This document shows, one piece after another, positions 43,216 through 55,980 of a stretch of DNA of 64,000 nucleotides. Position numbers and translations under genes: made by a program. Position 1 is the stretch's first letter, and each line of letters starts with the position of its first letter. Source of the DNA: Oreocharis arfaki (Eukaryota; Chordata; Aves; Passeriformes; Paramythiidae); contig VZRR01014172.1 of the NCBI GenBank assembly GCA_013398015.1, positions 62,001 to 126,000 on the forward strand. Direction: 5' to 3'. The notes below the pieces were generated by a model. That model did no database searches, was not told the DNA's origin, and was given only the letters and a program-made list of their open reading frames with translations.

Positions 43216-45829
43216 CTGAGCTCGGCAGCGCAGGAATTCAGGTGCACCTTTCAATTAGCATTTCATTCCCTGTCAGAGATAGGAAATATAGGATAGGAAA
43301 GCCTAAAACCTACGGTTTTTTACTTTTAACACCCATTTTTTTGTGCCATAAAGAAGCTGCCTGCCTTCTCCAAACACCTTCCCCTGCAGCCAGGAGCAGC
43401 CCAGCTCAGAAGGAGATGTCATAAGGAACTCCTTCCAAGCGCAACAGTGACAGTCCTCGCTTATTCCACATTTCCATGGAAAGATTTCGCAGGTGCCCAA
43501 TGCAAGGGAGCTTGAATTAAGCTCAGTGTCAACAGGGAAGCTCTGCCATGGTCCATCAGCAAGGTCAGATCAGCAGGGCCCATCAGCAAAGTGCAAAGCT
43601 TCTAAAGACAGGGTCCTCAACAGCTGCAGTGAAACACGATTTATCCTGGCCCACCGAGCTCCAGAGTGATGTCTGTGCTCTGAGCAGGAGGAATCCTTTC
43701 TGCAGAGCACACAATGACCTTGCAGGCCTTTTCTCTCTCCAAATAACTCCCATGTCAGAGGCACAGATTCATCCAAGGATTAGGTTCTGTGTCACCCAGC
43801 TTGGCTGGATTTCTGTTTGCGGTGCATGGAGAGTCTCAAATTCCCAATAGCTAAGAAAGAGAAGGGACCAACAAGGAAAATTGTGTCCCTCGCTGAAAAG
43901 GAATTTATATAACCTGTGTTAAGTGCATGCAAGTCAAATAAAGTACTTTTTCCATGTTTTTCCATGGCACAAAGCACAGCCAGCACCCCCTGTCCAGGTA
44001 CAAACTTGGCCTTCTAAAGGACCAGTTCTGAGAGAGCAGCGAATCCCCAGGACACTGTGACCCCTCCAAACAGCAGGGAATTCTCCTGCTGGCAGTTCCC
44101 TGATCCATGGAGACAAAACCCAAATCCAGGGCCCAACCACTGAGCTGCAGCCTTGGGTTTGGCCTGGAGCCCTTTTCCAAGCATCCCATCTGCAGGAGAG
44201 CAGATACATGGCTCCAGGAAGCTCCAGCCTCATAAAGCATCTCAGGACTGATGTTCCTGGGGCAGCCAAGAGCAGCAGTGGGGAGCCCAAAGGCCGCTGA
44301 GCCTCCAGCACATGCTCCAGGGGCTTTCTGAACCCAGCCCCGAATCCTGCTTTCCCTATTAATGTGAATGGCCCTATTGAATTCTCTTGGACTGCTTGTG
44401 GGAATACGGATAGAAAAGTTTGGCTCTGCTTTGGTAAACTAAACTTCAGGAAGTCTGAGTATACCATAACAAAGCCCCTAAAGCCAGCAAGCATCATGAA
44501 AGGAGCTTATTTCATTACTAAATCAATTTATGAGTACAAACACCGAGTTATCTGACTAAAATATGGATATTGCCCACTTGAAATACTGCACCTCAACCCC
44601 AGTAAATGTCACCAACAGGCATCCCTGAAGGAAGCAGGCAGCATGCTGCCTTTGGATGCCCCAACTATAAATCAAGAGATTTCCTGAAGTCTGCCTGGAA
44701 TAGTGGAGAGTAGCCAAAATTGCATGAAGTGCTATTTGTGTGCTATTAGTTGTGGGGTGGGAGCGGGGAGGAGTGTGAGAAGGAAAAAGGGGGAAGAAGG
44801 AAAACCACTTTCTTAATAGTTCCTACAATGTTTGGAAAACATTCATTCACAGCATCCATTTATCAGGCTTCCATGTAATAACTCCAGGCCAAAAGAAAAA
44901 AAAAGCCCAACAAACCCAAAAAAAGGAGGCTGGAGGGAGGTAGGTGGGGGAGAGGAAAACAGGGATAGCGGGTTTTGACGGGGAAACACTGGAATGCTGT
45001 CAATGTTTCCATGTAAAAGAAATGCTGTAATTACAAAGTGCTGTTTGTGCCCAGGTGCCACTCGGAGGCAGCGGGTGATGTCGATGGGTTCTGCTCGGTG
45101 GTTTCACCCCTGAACAATAGCCCAGTCTTAGAACTTCCCAGATTTTTACACTTGGCCAACTGCAGCCTCTCACACCTTGATGAGTCCAAATCCACTTCAG
45201 GAATATCCACGGTGCCATTTCCACAGCTGGAAAAACCTGGCAGGTCCTGGACCCTCCGAGATCCCCGTGAGCTGCAGCTGGAGCGCTGCGGGTTCTGTGC
45301 TAAGAAAGGGATTCCGTGATACCTTGAGGTGATGTGTGCATTAGAAATGGATATTTATGGAAGAAAACATCCCCACTGCACACACAGGGCTCCACGCCAA
45401 GGGCCAGCCCTGCAGCTCGTCCTCTGCCCTGACTGAATCACCCGTGGCCTGTAGGGTGGCATCCCACAGGGAGACTTGGCCTTTCCCAACATGAGAAATG
45501 AGAAGGTACCGAGCAATCAGCCCCGGGATCTGATTTCATTGTGCATTTGAAAAATGCAGCAGGAACCAGGACACGGGAATCCCACGATGTGCACGTGTGG
45601 AGCTGAGGACAGGGGATGGGAGCGAGGCGTGATCAGACACCGGGGCTGCGGGAGGGCCCACCCCTGAGAGCAGCTCTGGTGCAAAAATCCTGCAGCAGCT
45701 GAGAAAGACGGATCCCCCCGCAGCTCCAGCTCCCGCTCTTGTCCTCGAATTTTAGCTGAACATGCTCGTGGTTGCCTTTTGATGTTTCTAGCCGAGAGAA
45801 CATTTTCATAAAGCACAACAAAACAGAAA
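43216..45829. other. unique DNA, no gene seen
   Basis: A 187-codon minus-strand frame at 43934-44497 and other overlapping frames have no domain. AT-rich stretches near 44500-44580 and 44660-44750 (CCAACTATAAATCAAGAG) might be small conserved elements. A-rich and G-rich runs lie near 44890-44950. Confidence 0.5.
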
Positions 45830-46115
45830 AATCTCGTTGGGAATCCCTGTCGGCGCGATGGTTTTGATTAGTGCTAATGTTTTTCTGGCTGGCTGTGAAA
45901 ATGCATTTAACTCTAATTGACTGGGCATTGTAATTCCAAAGCTTTCTGCAACAAAAACCCACCGAGTGACAATCTGATACAGAAATCTGGCAAAAGATGA
46001 TGTCTCCTGCTCCTCAGAGACGAGTTTAATGGAATAAAAATATTGATCTAATATAGAAAGATTGGATATACATTTTTCTATAACTTTCAGTATCGTCAAG
46101 GGGCTACGGGAGAAA
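45830..46115. promoter_or_regulatory. candidate conserved non-coding element
   Basis: GGCGCGATGGTTTTGATTAG, ACTCTAATTGACTGGGC, GCATTGTAATTCC, ATATTGATCTAATATAG and TATCGTCAAGGGG combine homeodomain-type words with retained CpG. Unique, AT-rich and without a coding frame of interest. Role inferred. Confidence 0.4.
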
Positions 46116-46837
46116 ATTCTTAACATGGAAACCTTTTCATATCTGGAATAGTTTCCTCTTCAAGGAAATGGTGTAATTGTAATTTCAGCACTGCAAACCA
46201 GACAAAGTACCGAGGGCTGTGCCAGAGAGAGCAGCTCTGCACCAGCTGACTGCAGCCCATCTTCCCCAAATCCAATTTCTGTGATTCCATTATTTCCTTT
46301 TTCACTGAAACTGGAAAAGCAGTGGGGATGGAAGCAGGAGGAGGAAAGCAGCAGAATTTCCTCCCTGGGATCGCAGTTACACCAGCGCTGGATTCAGCCA
46401 GGCAGGGATGGACTCAAACACCATTTCCCATTTCCTGAAGAGCTCCTTTTCACGGGAGCCACGAGGAAACCATGTGTTTGCCCAACTCAACCTCAGAACT
46501 GGAAAAAACACAAGCCTGGGTGATTCTCACTCTGTAAATTTCAGCGGGGACTTTTTAAATAATGCCCTAAATTGGATCTTCTTGTGGGAAAAACAAATCT
46601 GTCAAGAGAAGAGGGTTTTTAATTTGTGAAACCAGGAGCTCAGCTGTGCAGCAGCAGCAATGACACCATCAATTTGGTTCTGGTAGTTGATACTAAACTG
46701 GGAGGGGTTCAGGGGGATGGAAACAGCTCTGACTGGATGGCACCAGCGACTGTCTCCAGCTCTCCCCTTCACTTCTAGGGATGCAGTGTCCACAGCTTCT
46801 CTTCATTTTAACCACAGCAAAAGTTGGGGATGGTTTT
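46116..46837. other. unique DNA, no gene seen
   Basis: Nothing recognisable between the AT-rich block and the A-rich tract. Confidence 0.5.
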
Positions 46838-46926
46838 GAAAGGGGAAAAGGAAAAAANNNNNNNNNNNNNNNNNNNNNNNNNNNNNNNNNNNNNAGAAAA
46901 AAAAAAAGACAGGAAAAAAAAAAGAA
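46838..46926. repeat. A-rich low-complexity tract with an assembly gap
   Basis: An A/G tract enters the N run as GAAAAAA and leaves it as AGAAAAAAAAAAAGACAGG with further A runs. The real length is unknown. Confidence 0.9.
46858..46894. other. assembly gap of 37 N
   Basis: An unresolved run lies inside purine-rich low-complexity DNA. Confidence 0.99.
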
Positions 46927-47019
46927 CAACCCGAAAGAACACTGCGGATAAGGGAAAAAAAATCGCAGCATCGAATCAATTAATGCGAGTTCTTCCGAAC
47001 TTCCATGCAAGCTTTGCCT

Positions 47020-47560
47020 TCAATTAGCATGATCTCACTGAACCCTCTTGTGCAGGCCTGGAGCAAAAGCAATGGAAACTTTCTCCCTTCTTGTTTTAAT
47101 CTTTCACCAAGTCCTGACTTTCGCCTCCAGCCCGTCTAATTGAAACTAATCTTCGCGGGCGAGGCCTGTCTCTTTCCCTTAATCCCCCTCTAAGGAAGCT
47201 CACATGGTCCCAATTACAGCCACACCGGCCCCTTTTATTCCCCTCCTCGGCTCCTTCTGCCAGTTTCATTTTTTGAAAGTTTGCATTATTAACTCCATGC
47301 TTGCGAGTTCCTGTCTGTCACGGGGGCCTCGAGATGTTATCAGCGCTCGCCGCTGTCTAAGGTTACCATGAAAGCATTTTATGGATTACATTCTGCGAGG
47401 AGGCGATAGAGGCCACGATAGCCCGGCACAGTGGCGAGCTTCAGAGCAGCCCAGGGCCGCAATAAATGGGAGGCCAGGCAAGTGTTTATCTTGGATTTAA
47501 GTGTATACCTGCTCAGTTATCTGCAGGCACGGACAATAAGAGCTAAGAAGGGAGCGCTGG
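47020..47560. promoter_or_regulatory. strongest candidate conserved non-coding element
   Basis: About 540 bp of unique DNA mixes AT-rich words with many surviving CpG: TCTAATTGAAACTAATCTTC, GCGGGCGAGGCC, TCAGCGCTCGCCGCTG, GCGAGGAGGCGATAGAGG, CACGATAGCCCGGCAC. It also has CTTAATCCCCC (an OTX/PITX-type TAATCC core), ATTATTAACTCC, TTATGGATTAC and CAGTTATCTGCAGG. No reading frame is open across it. The mixture, the length and the absence of repeats make it the best candidate for deep conservation. Conservation itself is not measured here. Confidence 0.52.
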
Positions 47561-50008
47561 CGTTGCCCGCGAGGCGCTCACAGAGATGCTTTTGAGATGG
47601 GCGCTCCTGCCCTGGGAGGAAGGCAGGACACGGAGAGGAGCCCGGCTCAAGAATGTGTTTGGCATTACAGAGTTAATGAGGTTAGAGGAAGGCAAAGATA
47701 GCCCTCGCTGGTTCCCAAGCTGGCTCCTAATCCCAAGGCAAAGCCTAGCCCGCTAATACTGAAGCTCAAGCAATTTATTAAAAGTAGACAATTTTTTCTC
47801 TTCCTTTTTTTTTTTTCCTCCTCTACACTTCCTTCTCATAACTTAGAGACTCCCAGGGAATAACTCCCTTGTTCCAGGATTTCTTGCTGGCTTGCACAGC
47901 TTCAGAGCCAGGAATCCACGGTGGCGATTGCCCCCCTGAACACGTCTGAACTTCTCAGCACCACCACAGCGACCTCCCTCCTTCCCATCCCCAAAGGCCG
48001 CTCTGGATTTCTTGCAGCTTTCCAAGAATGATCCTCCCAGCCTCACGGTCCTTTCCAAGAAGTCACACAAGAGAAGGACGTTTTCCTCCACAGCAGAGCA
48101 GATGAATCAGTGCTGAGCCAGCTGGTGACAGGAAAATGAAGGGAAGGTACGTGTGGTCACATTAAATTGTAGGTGTGGTCTTCATAATCACCAGTGGTTC
48201 TACAATTTGGGCTGTAAGCAACCAAAACCACCAAACCGCTGCCAGGAACAAGATGTTACTGCCAGGGACAGATGTTCCCATCACCAAAACAACCACAGCT
48301 CGACTCTGGAACCACCAACCTGACCATTTCTCATTCCAAGGGGATGGCAGTTGAAGTCTCACCTTTCTCTGGCCACAACCACCAAAGATACTTAATTGCC
48401 TAAAGAAAGTAGTGTTTTTTCATATTGTTTCCTTTCTCTTTGGAGAAATATTCATTTTTGAACATTTTTAAGTGTCTTTACTTGAGTTCAATAAAGTTCA
48501 AAAGCAAAAAGTCATTTAAAATAGAAAGATGACAACTGCACCCTTTAAAATTTCAAAACAACACATCTTGACAAACTCAAAGCGTTTTTCCAAAACAAAA
48601 TTCAAGTCAAGAATTGGTGAGAAACCATTCTCAAGAGGAAAAATGGCATTTTTAGGAAGCAATAATAACATGCACATCTGGATAATGAATTTTTGGCCAA
48701 GGCTAACTCATGGACTTGGGTCCAGTGAGCAGCAGCTCCACCTGTAGCAGAGTCACAGTTGGATCCTCAAGGAATCAGCCATGAGGAGAACTGTGGCTAT
48801 TTCAGCTACTCCTAGGTGAAGCCTGCTCACACTTTGGCTTTTAGTCCTCCTAACCTTCCCTGATAAAGGAAATAGAACATGGGCTTTTCTCCAGTGGGTT
48901 TTTTTCAGTATGGAAATCCTCATGACTCATTATTTCCCTTTTTTTCAGAAGATGCTTTCAATAAATGCCTGAAAACCTCTCTCTTCAATAACAAAAGTGG
49001 TTTTGCCTTCTCCAGTTGAGAGCCAACCTTGGAAACCCCTCCTATGTCCACATTTTGAATGAAAAAAAAGATAAAATAATGAAATAATTGAGCTTTTTTT
49101 AAAGTCTAGCCAGTAGAGGTGCTGCACTGGTTTGGTGCAGTATTTTCTTAAGTTTGCACCACCAACACAGATTTTTAAAAGAAAACATCAATACACACCC
49201 ACATGTGATCCTGGATGTCTCCAGTCTCTCTCCTGGGAGATTATGTGGTCTCCGAACACATTTATTCCCCCTCCTATTGGCCTGGAAAGCAGAGTCAGCC
49301 AAGAAACCCCCACACTTCAGCCTCTGCTTTGCTGCTGAATTTCTCACCTGCGAGCTGAGGAGTAAAAACTCATAGCACAACACCACCCATTTATGGCACA
49401 GCAAGAATAGGTCGTTCTTTTCCTTTGCCCGGGATATTTATGAGGACTTGGAGAATGATTAACTGTGGGGGAGGGTGGAAATGAATCCTTCTAAACAGCG
49501 AAGCTTTGGATTCTCCAACCGAACGAATGGCTCTTGTTCCAGATTTACAACCTCCCCACAGCCTGGCTGGGATGAGGAATAGCCTATCTTCGTCCTATTA
49601 AAGAATTTATTGGGACTATTCATCACCAAAGTAACGTAACAAGGCTTGAGGAGGTTGGGAATAACGGGAGGAGAGCAGCCAACATTGTCCCAGCTGTTCA
49701 CTTGCCCGGATACTGCAGAGCTGAAGTGGGGATGGCACCTGCTCCGAGGGGAAAGCATCACAGGAGAGTGGCTGGGTGGGAGAAAGTCCGGAGTCCAAAG
49801 GTGAGCATATGAAGGAAACAGCTCCAAAAAGAGGGACAGAGAATATATCTGTGTGCATTTGCACCTCTGCTTTTCTCTCTTTTTTCCTCAGGCTTGATGT
49901 CGGGGCGGGAAATAGATTTGCAGGAGGATATTTAGGTGGACTCACGAGGTTATTCCCCATGGAGAACGAACCCCAGTAATGGCTAAGTCAGACCCTGGAG
50001 ATGCCCCT
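47561..50008. other. unique DNA, no gene seen
   Basis: Contains AT-rich stretches near 48410-48700 and a possible small element near 49565-49650 (TTCGTCCTATTAAAGAATTT). ATGACTCATTA recurs at 48922-48932. No exon is recognised. Confidence 0.5.
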
Positions 50009-50150
50009 GGATCCCTGGAAGTGTCCCAGGCCAGGTTGGATGGGGCTTGGAGCAAGCTGGGATAGTGGAAGGTGTCCCTGCCCATGGCAGCGATGGAATA
50101 AGATGAGCTTTAAGGTCCCTTCCAACCCAAACCATTCCATGATCCCATGT
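50009..50150 (+). mobile_element. CR1 LINE, 3' fragment
   Basis: CCCTGGAAGTGTCCCAGGCC-type phrase, AGGTTGGATGGGGCTTGGAG, CAAGCTGGGATAGTGGAAGG, TGTCCCTGCCCATGGCAG, GGTCCCTTCCAACCCAAACC, ending ATTCCATGATCCCATG. It belongs to the same type as the fragment near 24.5 kb but keeps its 3' terminus. Close to consensus, so comparatively young. Confidence 0.94.
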
Positions 50151-53100
50151 TGCCCACAGCAGAAGGAACTTTCAGCAAACAACCAGCAATGCTGAGCTAG
50201 TGCTCTGGATCTGAGGGGAGCTCCCCAAGGACGTCCTAGGAGCCGTACAATATTCCACACACTGCTGACTTGGATTTCTCCAGTTTTCAACTGTGGAACT
50301 ACCAGAATTACAGCTGCGTTTCGGACTTTTCATGTTGGGAACGAGGCCTGAGCCCAGGACACGAGGAGTTTCAAAATTCACCCCATTCTTTGAGCTGAAA
50401 ATATCCCTCCTGAAAGAAACATCCCCAGATCCTTACAAGAGACTCCTGCTAGATGAGTTTTCCTCTTTGCAGAGGTTCCATGCCGATGGCAGCTCCAGCC
50501 CAGGGAATCAGGAGCAATCATGGATTGGCTCCAGAGCCTGCGCCTGTAACTGAGATCAGCCCGTTCCACTTTGGAAGCAGGCTGTCAGTAAATGTCATAT
50601 TTTATTTCGCTTCTGAAAGACAAATATGGCAACACACGCTCTGCCAGCAGGCCAGAAAGAATTCTAACTGCATTTTGCTGAAAGCAATGTTGATTTGGAT
50701 TTAGCCTAGCACCGCTTGTAAAACTGAATTACACTGAATTTGTTCTGAGCAGCTGCGACATGAAGATCTTTACACACACACAGAGTCTCTGCTGGCTGGA
50801 GTGAAACTGCAGCTGATGCTCAAGGGAAAGGCAGCTCCTCTCAAAAGCACAGGAAGTCTCTATCCACTCTCTCCAGGCCTCAGGAGCCAGTGAAGTAAGT
50901 GAGAAGAGAGAATTCCTAGACAGTTGTAGGTGATCCAATACCAGGTGGGTCTCAGGGAGCAGAACCTCCATGGGTACCTGGGATCTCAGCCAACAGACCC
51001 CAGAACCAGAACCCTGAGTTTCACAGCATTTCCACTCCCCTGGCACAAGCACTTGGTGCTCCAGCCCAACCCAGGCTGAGGGCACCAGGCAAATTTGAGG
51101 TGAGAAGTTTGTCAGAGGGGGCAAAGCCCAAAGACGGTGGGCACCACTGCAGCAAACACAGGGGCTGGAATTTAAACAGGAAATCAGCAGGGCTGGGCTG
51201 CACTCAGACATCTGGCACAGCTGCAGAGGCATCCACGGGCTCCAGGCTCACACACCTTCCCAGAGGGGTGTGGCTGAGCAGAACGGCAGCAGGCAGATGT
51301 GGGATGTTTGTGAGAGCCACGCAAACCACCTGAGCTGTTCTGGGTTTCTACTGCTCTGCAGAGACCTGACAGCTGGTGGAAAAGGAATGGAAGGATTCCC
51401 TGAGCACGGGGGAAGGCTGTTCCCTTCTTCATGGGCAGAACTATGAGAAATAGACTTTCCCTGGGGATCCAGGTTTTGATGGGAACTTCTTCCCTCCACG
51501 GAGAGCTCTGCCATGGAGCAGCTGTGCTTTAAGGGCTCAGTTCAAGCACTGCCTGTAGCTCACAACATTCTGATGGGGTTTAGGTGAGGTCTAACATCTC
51601 TGGGGCAGCAGTTCCTCTCTTTCCACAACGTAGTTTTGTTCCATAGTCCAAAGAGTTCCAGGAAACTTCACGGGGTCATGCCCCAGTCTGAGCCAGAGTC
51701 TGCTCCCAGAATAGGATCCCGGCTCTGCCAGCTTTGGGCTCCCTCGGCTGTGGTGTCTCCACTGCTCTCACTGAGCTGCCGTGTTGGTCCCTGACACCTT
51801 TTCCTTCAGGAAAAACGAGTTACAAATCACCAGGCAGAGCCTGCTTGTGGCAGTTGGTTCTGGTTCAGGCACGAGGGAGGATGAGGGGGTCACTAATACG
51901 ACAATGATGGTTTCTGTGTTCCCAGAACACAATCTCCAACCCAACTCACCCATGCCAGGGCTCCAAGTTCCCAAACCTCATCTGCAGCAATCATTAAATA
52001 AACTCTTAACTGTGTCTTCTGTAGCTTTTAATAGACTGGAGTACTTATACTGTCAGTTTTTACTGGGCAAGATGTAATTTTCCAATAAACACGACCTCTT
52101 CCAAATAGCAGCACTTTCTGAACTTTTTCCAGAACCCAAAGGTTTTGGCTGCAGCTGCAGCAATGGGAATCAAATTAGAAAAACAAAAATCCCTCCTTTC
52201 ACTCCATGCTTCCAAATGTTTTTCCAGGGCTGAGACGAGAGGCTCACTCACTGTTTGTTTCTGCTCCTGTTGGCTTTTAAAAGCACAGGAGGGTGAAGGA
52301 GCTGGGTGGCTGGGACTGGAACTTTCACAGCTTGCTTATGTACACAGTGCCATAACCTTTGTGTCTGGCTGGGAGCAGCTGCTCTGCCATTGTGCTCCTC
52401 TGCCTGACTGTAAACTGTGGGTGAGTCCGGAAAACAGACTGTGAGTGATGGTGACTGATTGGAGAACGTCTTGGGGGGACACCCTGAACGTGTGGGAAAT
52501 GTCGGCCAGCTGGAGGCTGCCTTGGAGCCCTCTGTGCTAGCAGGGCCCACCAGAAAATTCACAGATAAATGGCATAAGGAGCACCCCTTGTTTCTGCCTC
52601 CTCCACCTTTAGTAACCGATAATTAATCAGTGAAATTTGGGTATAAAGCTCTGATTTCCTCCAGGTCATTCCGAGCATCCCTGGCTAGAGGAGCCTCTGG
52701 CAGTGGTGAACTTGGATAAATCAGCTGCCCTTTCAAAAAAAAAAGAACAAACCCAAGTTACAAAAAACATCAACACACATAAAAAAATCCTAAAAACACC
52801 CCCTTCATATCCTAAAATATTTTCCCTCATTCTGGTGCTCTCACAGAGGGACTGACCTCTCCTAGAAAACCATGGTACTCCTGGCTTGGCATTACTGCCA
52901 GTGCCAGAGACACAGGGTGGGAGTCCCTGGTTCAAAATTCCAGCAGATCCTACATCCCAAAGGGAGAATTTGCCCATTGGAAGGAGGGTTCCTGTTACAG
53001 CAACCAAGACTTGCACTGGATGAAATATTAGGTTTGCCCAATTTTCAGACCAGTCATGGTGGTCCAGCTCACGTGGATGATGAGGTGGTGCTCTCACCTC

Positions 53101-53386
53101 AGAAGCAATTCAGGATTTATCTGTCAAAGCCTTTCACTGCAGGTGATAAAGCCAAATAAATTCTGCAGGGGGTTTCAAACGAAACCTCTAAAATTTCTTT
53201 AAAGCTACAGCTCTCCTGCATGAAGGACTAAGGGGTCTGTAGTAGTAAAATGTACTTTTTAATGGACATAAAAAGTGGATCAGCTCTTCTCTTAAATACC
53301 ATTACACAATATATTTCGAAGGAAAGAAGATCTTACACTTAAAAATAAGAGATTAACAAGAGTGGCCCAGAACAACCAGTTTTAAT
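50151..53386. other. unique DNA, no gene seen
   Basis: Frames of up to about 167 codons (minus strand, 50729-51232) lack domains and overlap other frames. A-rich run near 52736. No exon or repeat family is recognised. Confidence 0.5.
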
Positions 53387-53399
53387 TATATATATATAT
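53387..53399. repeat. short TA microsatellite
   Basis: Six and a half TA units within AT-rich DNA. Confidence 0.85.
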
Positions 53400-55918
53400 G
53401 TATAAATATAATGCTAATACTGCTGGCCTGTGGGATATGCCCACAGCAAATGTCATGCAACACATCCACGACTGGGGCCCATAGCAGGTAAAATAGAGCA
53501 AATTATGATCATTAAAGTGTTGCAGCTTTTGTCTAGAGAAGCCTCTAGAGCTGAGAACACGCAGGATTCCGTAGGAAATGGGGAGTCCTGGTTAAAACAG
53601 GGATTTGTGTGAAGGAGCCTCCTCAGGCCTGTGCAGTAACATCTCCACAGGCACTCTGCAGATGCTCTGTGCCCTCACAGCACAGCACACGCTCAGAAAC
53701 CCCCAGCAGCAGAGCCCCACAATGTCTCCCATTGTTCCCTCCAGCTCCCCTGGAGCAGAACAATGGCTTGGTTGTAGTCCCGAGGAGCTGGGACATATCT
53801 GCTGTCTGTGTGCAGGGAGGGGAGCTGGGAGAAACCCCGCTGTCCTCCTGGGTGCTGAAAAGCCTTTCATTTGCTCTGCTGCCCAGGGCCCTCAGTTATC
53901 CAGGGACCATCTCTGAGCACATCTCCCTGGCACAGCGGGATGGGATTGCAGCTGCGTGGCCTGACGTGCCCGTTCTGAATTTAAACACCTCCAGGAGCAC
54001 GGGGAGGTGACCAGGGCTCAGAACCAGCTCCTCCACGGAGCTCGTGGAGATGACCCATAATCGCAGCGGGGTTGGGTTTTCCTGCTCGGCCCAGGGGCTC
54101 AGCAGGAGCTGGGGGAGGCTCTGGAGGAGCTCCATGTGCTCCTCAGGTGGGGCACAGGAGCCCGGCCGTGCCCGTGACCGGGGCTTCACCCCCGGCGCTC
54201 CAACAGAGCCGTTTTGTTCCCCTGGCGTGGAGGGCGTCCAAACACCGAACGTTCAGCGAGGGCAGGAAGAGCGTTTGAAGCGAATTCTTGCAGAAATAAA
54301 TGTGAATTTACTTAACTTACCATGTCTCCTGCTTTTCCCCTCAGCACCCCCCCCCCTTTTCCTTCCTACTGCTGTTCCTCAATAGCATCCCTCTCCTTTC
54401 CAAGTCATCCCTCACACTCACCGCTGTGTCCCCCGCTCCCTTTTGCCACCCACTGCCTGCTGCTTTATTTTCTTTTTAGGATTTCTTTCCCCTCCCTCCA
54501 CCTCAGCACAGACTTCTTTCCAGGTGAGAATATTTTACCTAGTGACTCTGTTCAAACACACTGTAAAAAGCAGCTCTGACTCTCACCATTTTTAGCCCCT
54601 CAGAAGGCATAAAGCCACCCCTGCAAAAAGGCACCCACGGAACCAAACCTGCACGGAAATATTTGTTTCCTGAGTTCTTTCCTCTAAGTGGATCTGAGGT
54701 TTTATGGCTTTGTCAGCCACACAGATTTTTGTCCTGAGTTTCAGCACTTTGCATCAAGCCAGAGCTTTTTCCTGGCTGTGTTTACATGTTAATTGAGTTT
54801 TCCTTCACAGCAAGTTGTGGACCACAGGTTGAACATCAGAAATACAAGCTATCAAAACCCCAAATTTTACAACAATCTTTCAACAGTAATCTTGTGGGTT
54901 GAAGCCAATCTCATCATCTGGGGGCTGATTGCCTTTTTAAGGTTCCTTGGCGAGGCTGGGCCATCTCCAGGAAGAGCAACGCACAAGATCTCCTCTCTGG
55001 GGAAGCACGGGGAAAAAGGACACAAGGGGAAAGGTGGGAAAGTTCATTTCCACACTTCAGAGTCCTGCATGGAGCCCCCACACTCCCCCAGACACAGCCC
55101 AGGGGCTGTGGGGACAGGTAACAGCCACGCTGCTGTGTGGGGCAGAAGAGTTTCCTTTTCTATTCGTCAGTTCTCTCGTTTTAGGGATGTCTAAACTTCT
55201 CCATCCTCCACCCTGCCATGGCTGAACACAGATACCTCAGTAAGAGCCCCCAGAGCAGCCTCACCCTCTCCCTCTTGCCATCTAAATTCCTTCCAAAAAT
55301 GGGCTCAGAAGGAACATTTTCCAGAACAGAAATAGGAAGAGGACACATCCCCTGCTTGCCACCTGCCAACTCAATCCCCAGCACTGAAGTTTGCCCTGTG
55401 TGGCAGCAAAAAAACCACCTTTGCTACCCCTAAAGGCCTAGGAAGAGTTAAATCCTCTCTTGTTCAAGCTCCCAGGGCTTTTGGAGTGGTGTGTCCAGAA
55501 TAACATCCAGATTGCCATTAAGTAATACTCTGTATTAAATTTTAATAGAGTGATTACAGAGGAGAAAAATTGTCCTTCAGACTAGGAAGGTTTTAAAGAG
55601 TTTGGGGCAAAACAAAATCTTTCTTTCGAAAGAAGCATTTATCAGACAGCTCCCAGGACATTAGTTACTCCTCAGAGCACTTCAGTGGGATGTTCAGAAC
55701 CAGGGGGAGCCTCCACATTCATAAAACTGGGAGATTCAGCAGCATCTCTTCAATTTAGTTCCTCTAACATGGACTGCAAGTGTGTTCCCAAACCTAGAAA
55801 AGCACCTAACTCCAAGGGCCTGGTGATGGCTCCTCCCAGTTTGAATTATCAGTAAAGCACAGTGGGTCCATTGACTGGGGAATTTCTTTTACTGACCCCA
55901 TCCATTCCAATACTGATG
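53400..55918. other. unique DNA, no gene seen
   Basis: Pyrimidine-rich with a C10 run at 54347-54356. Complementary frames of roughly 100-130 codons at 53600-54380 shadow each other and have no domain. Confidence 0.5.
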
Positions 55919-55980
55919 AAAAACAAAAAACAAAAAACAAAAAAAAACCAAAAACAAAACAAAACAAAAAAAAACCCCAA
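55919..55980. repeat. A-rich CAAAA-type low-complexity tract
   Basis: Runs of AAAAAC, AAAAAAC and CAAAA units end in AAAACCCC. Confidence 0.9.

Noticed and set aside
47954..47974. REST/NRSF-like site, CTCAGCACC followed by ACAGCGACC
   Set aside because: The half-sites are one base closer than the canonical spacing and the right half has a mismatch, so it is too weak to call.
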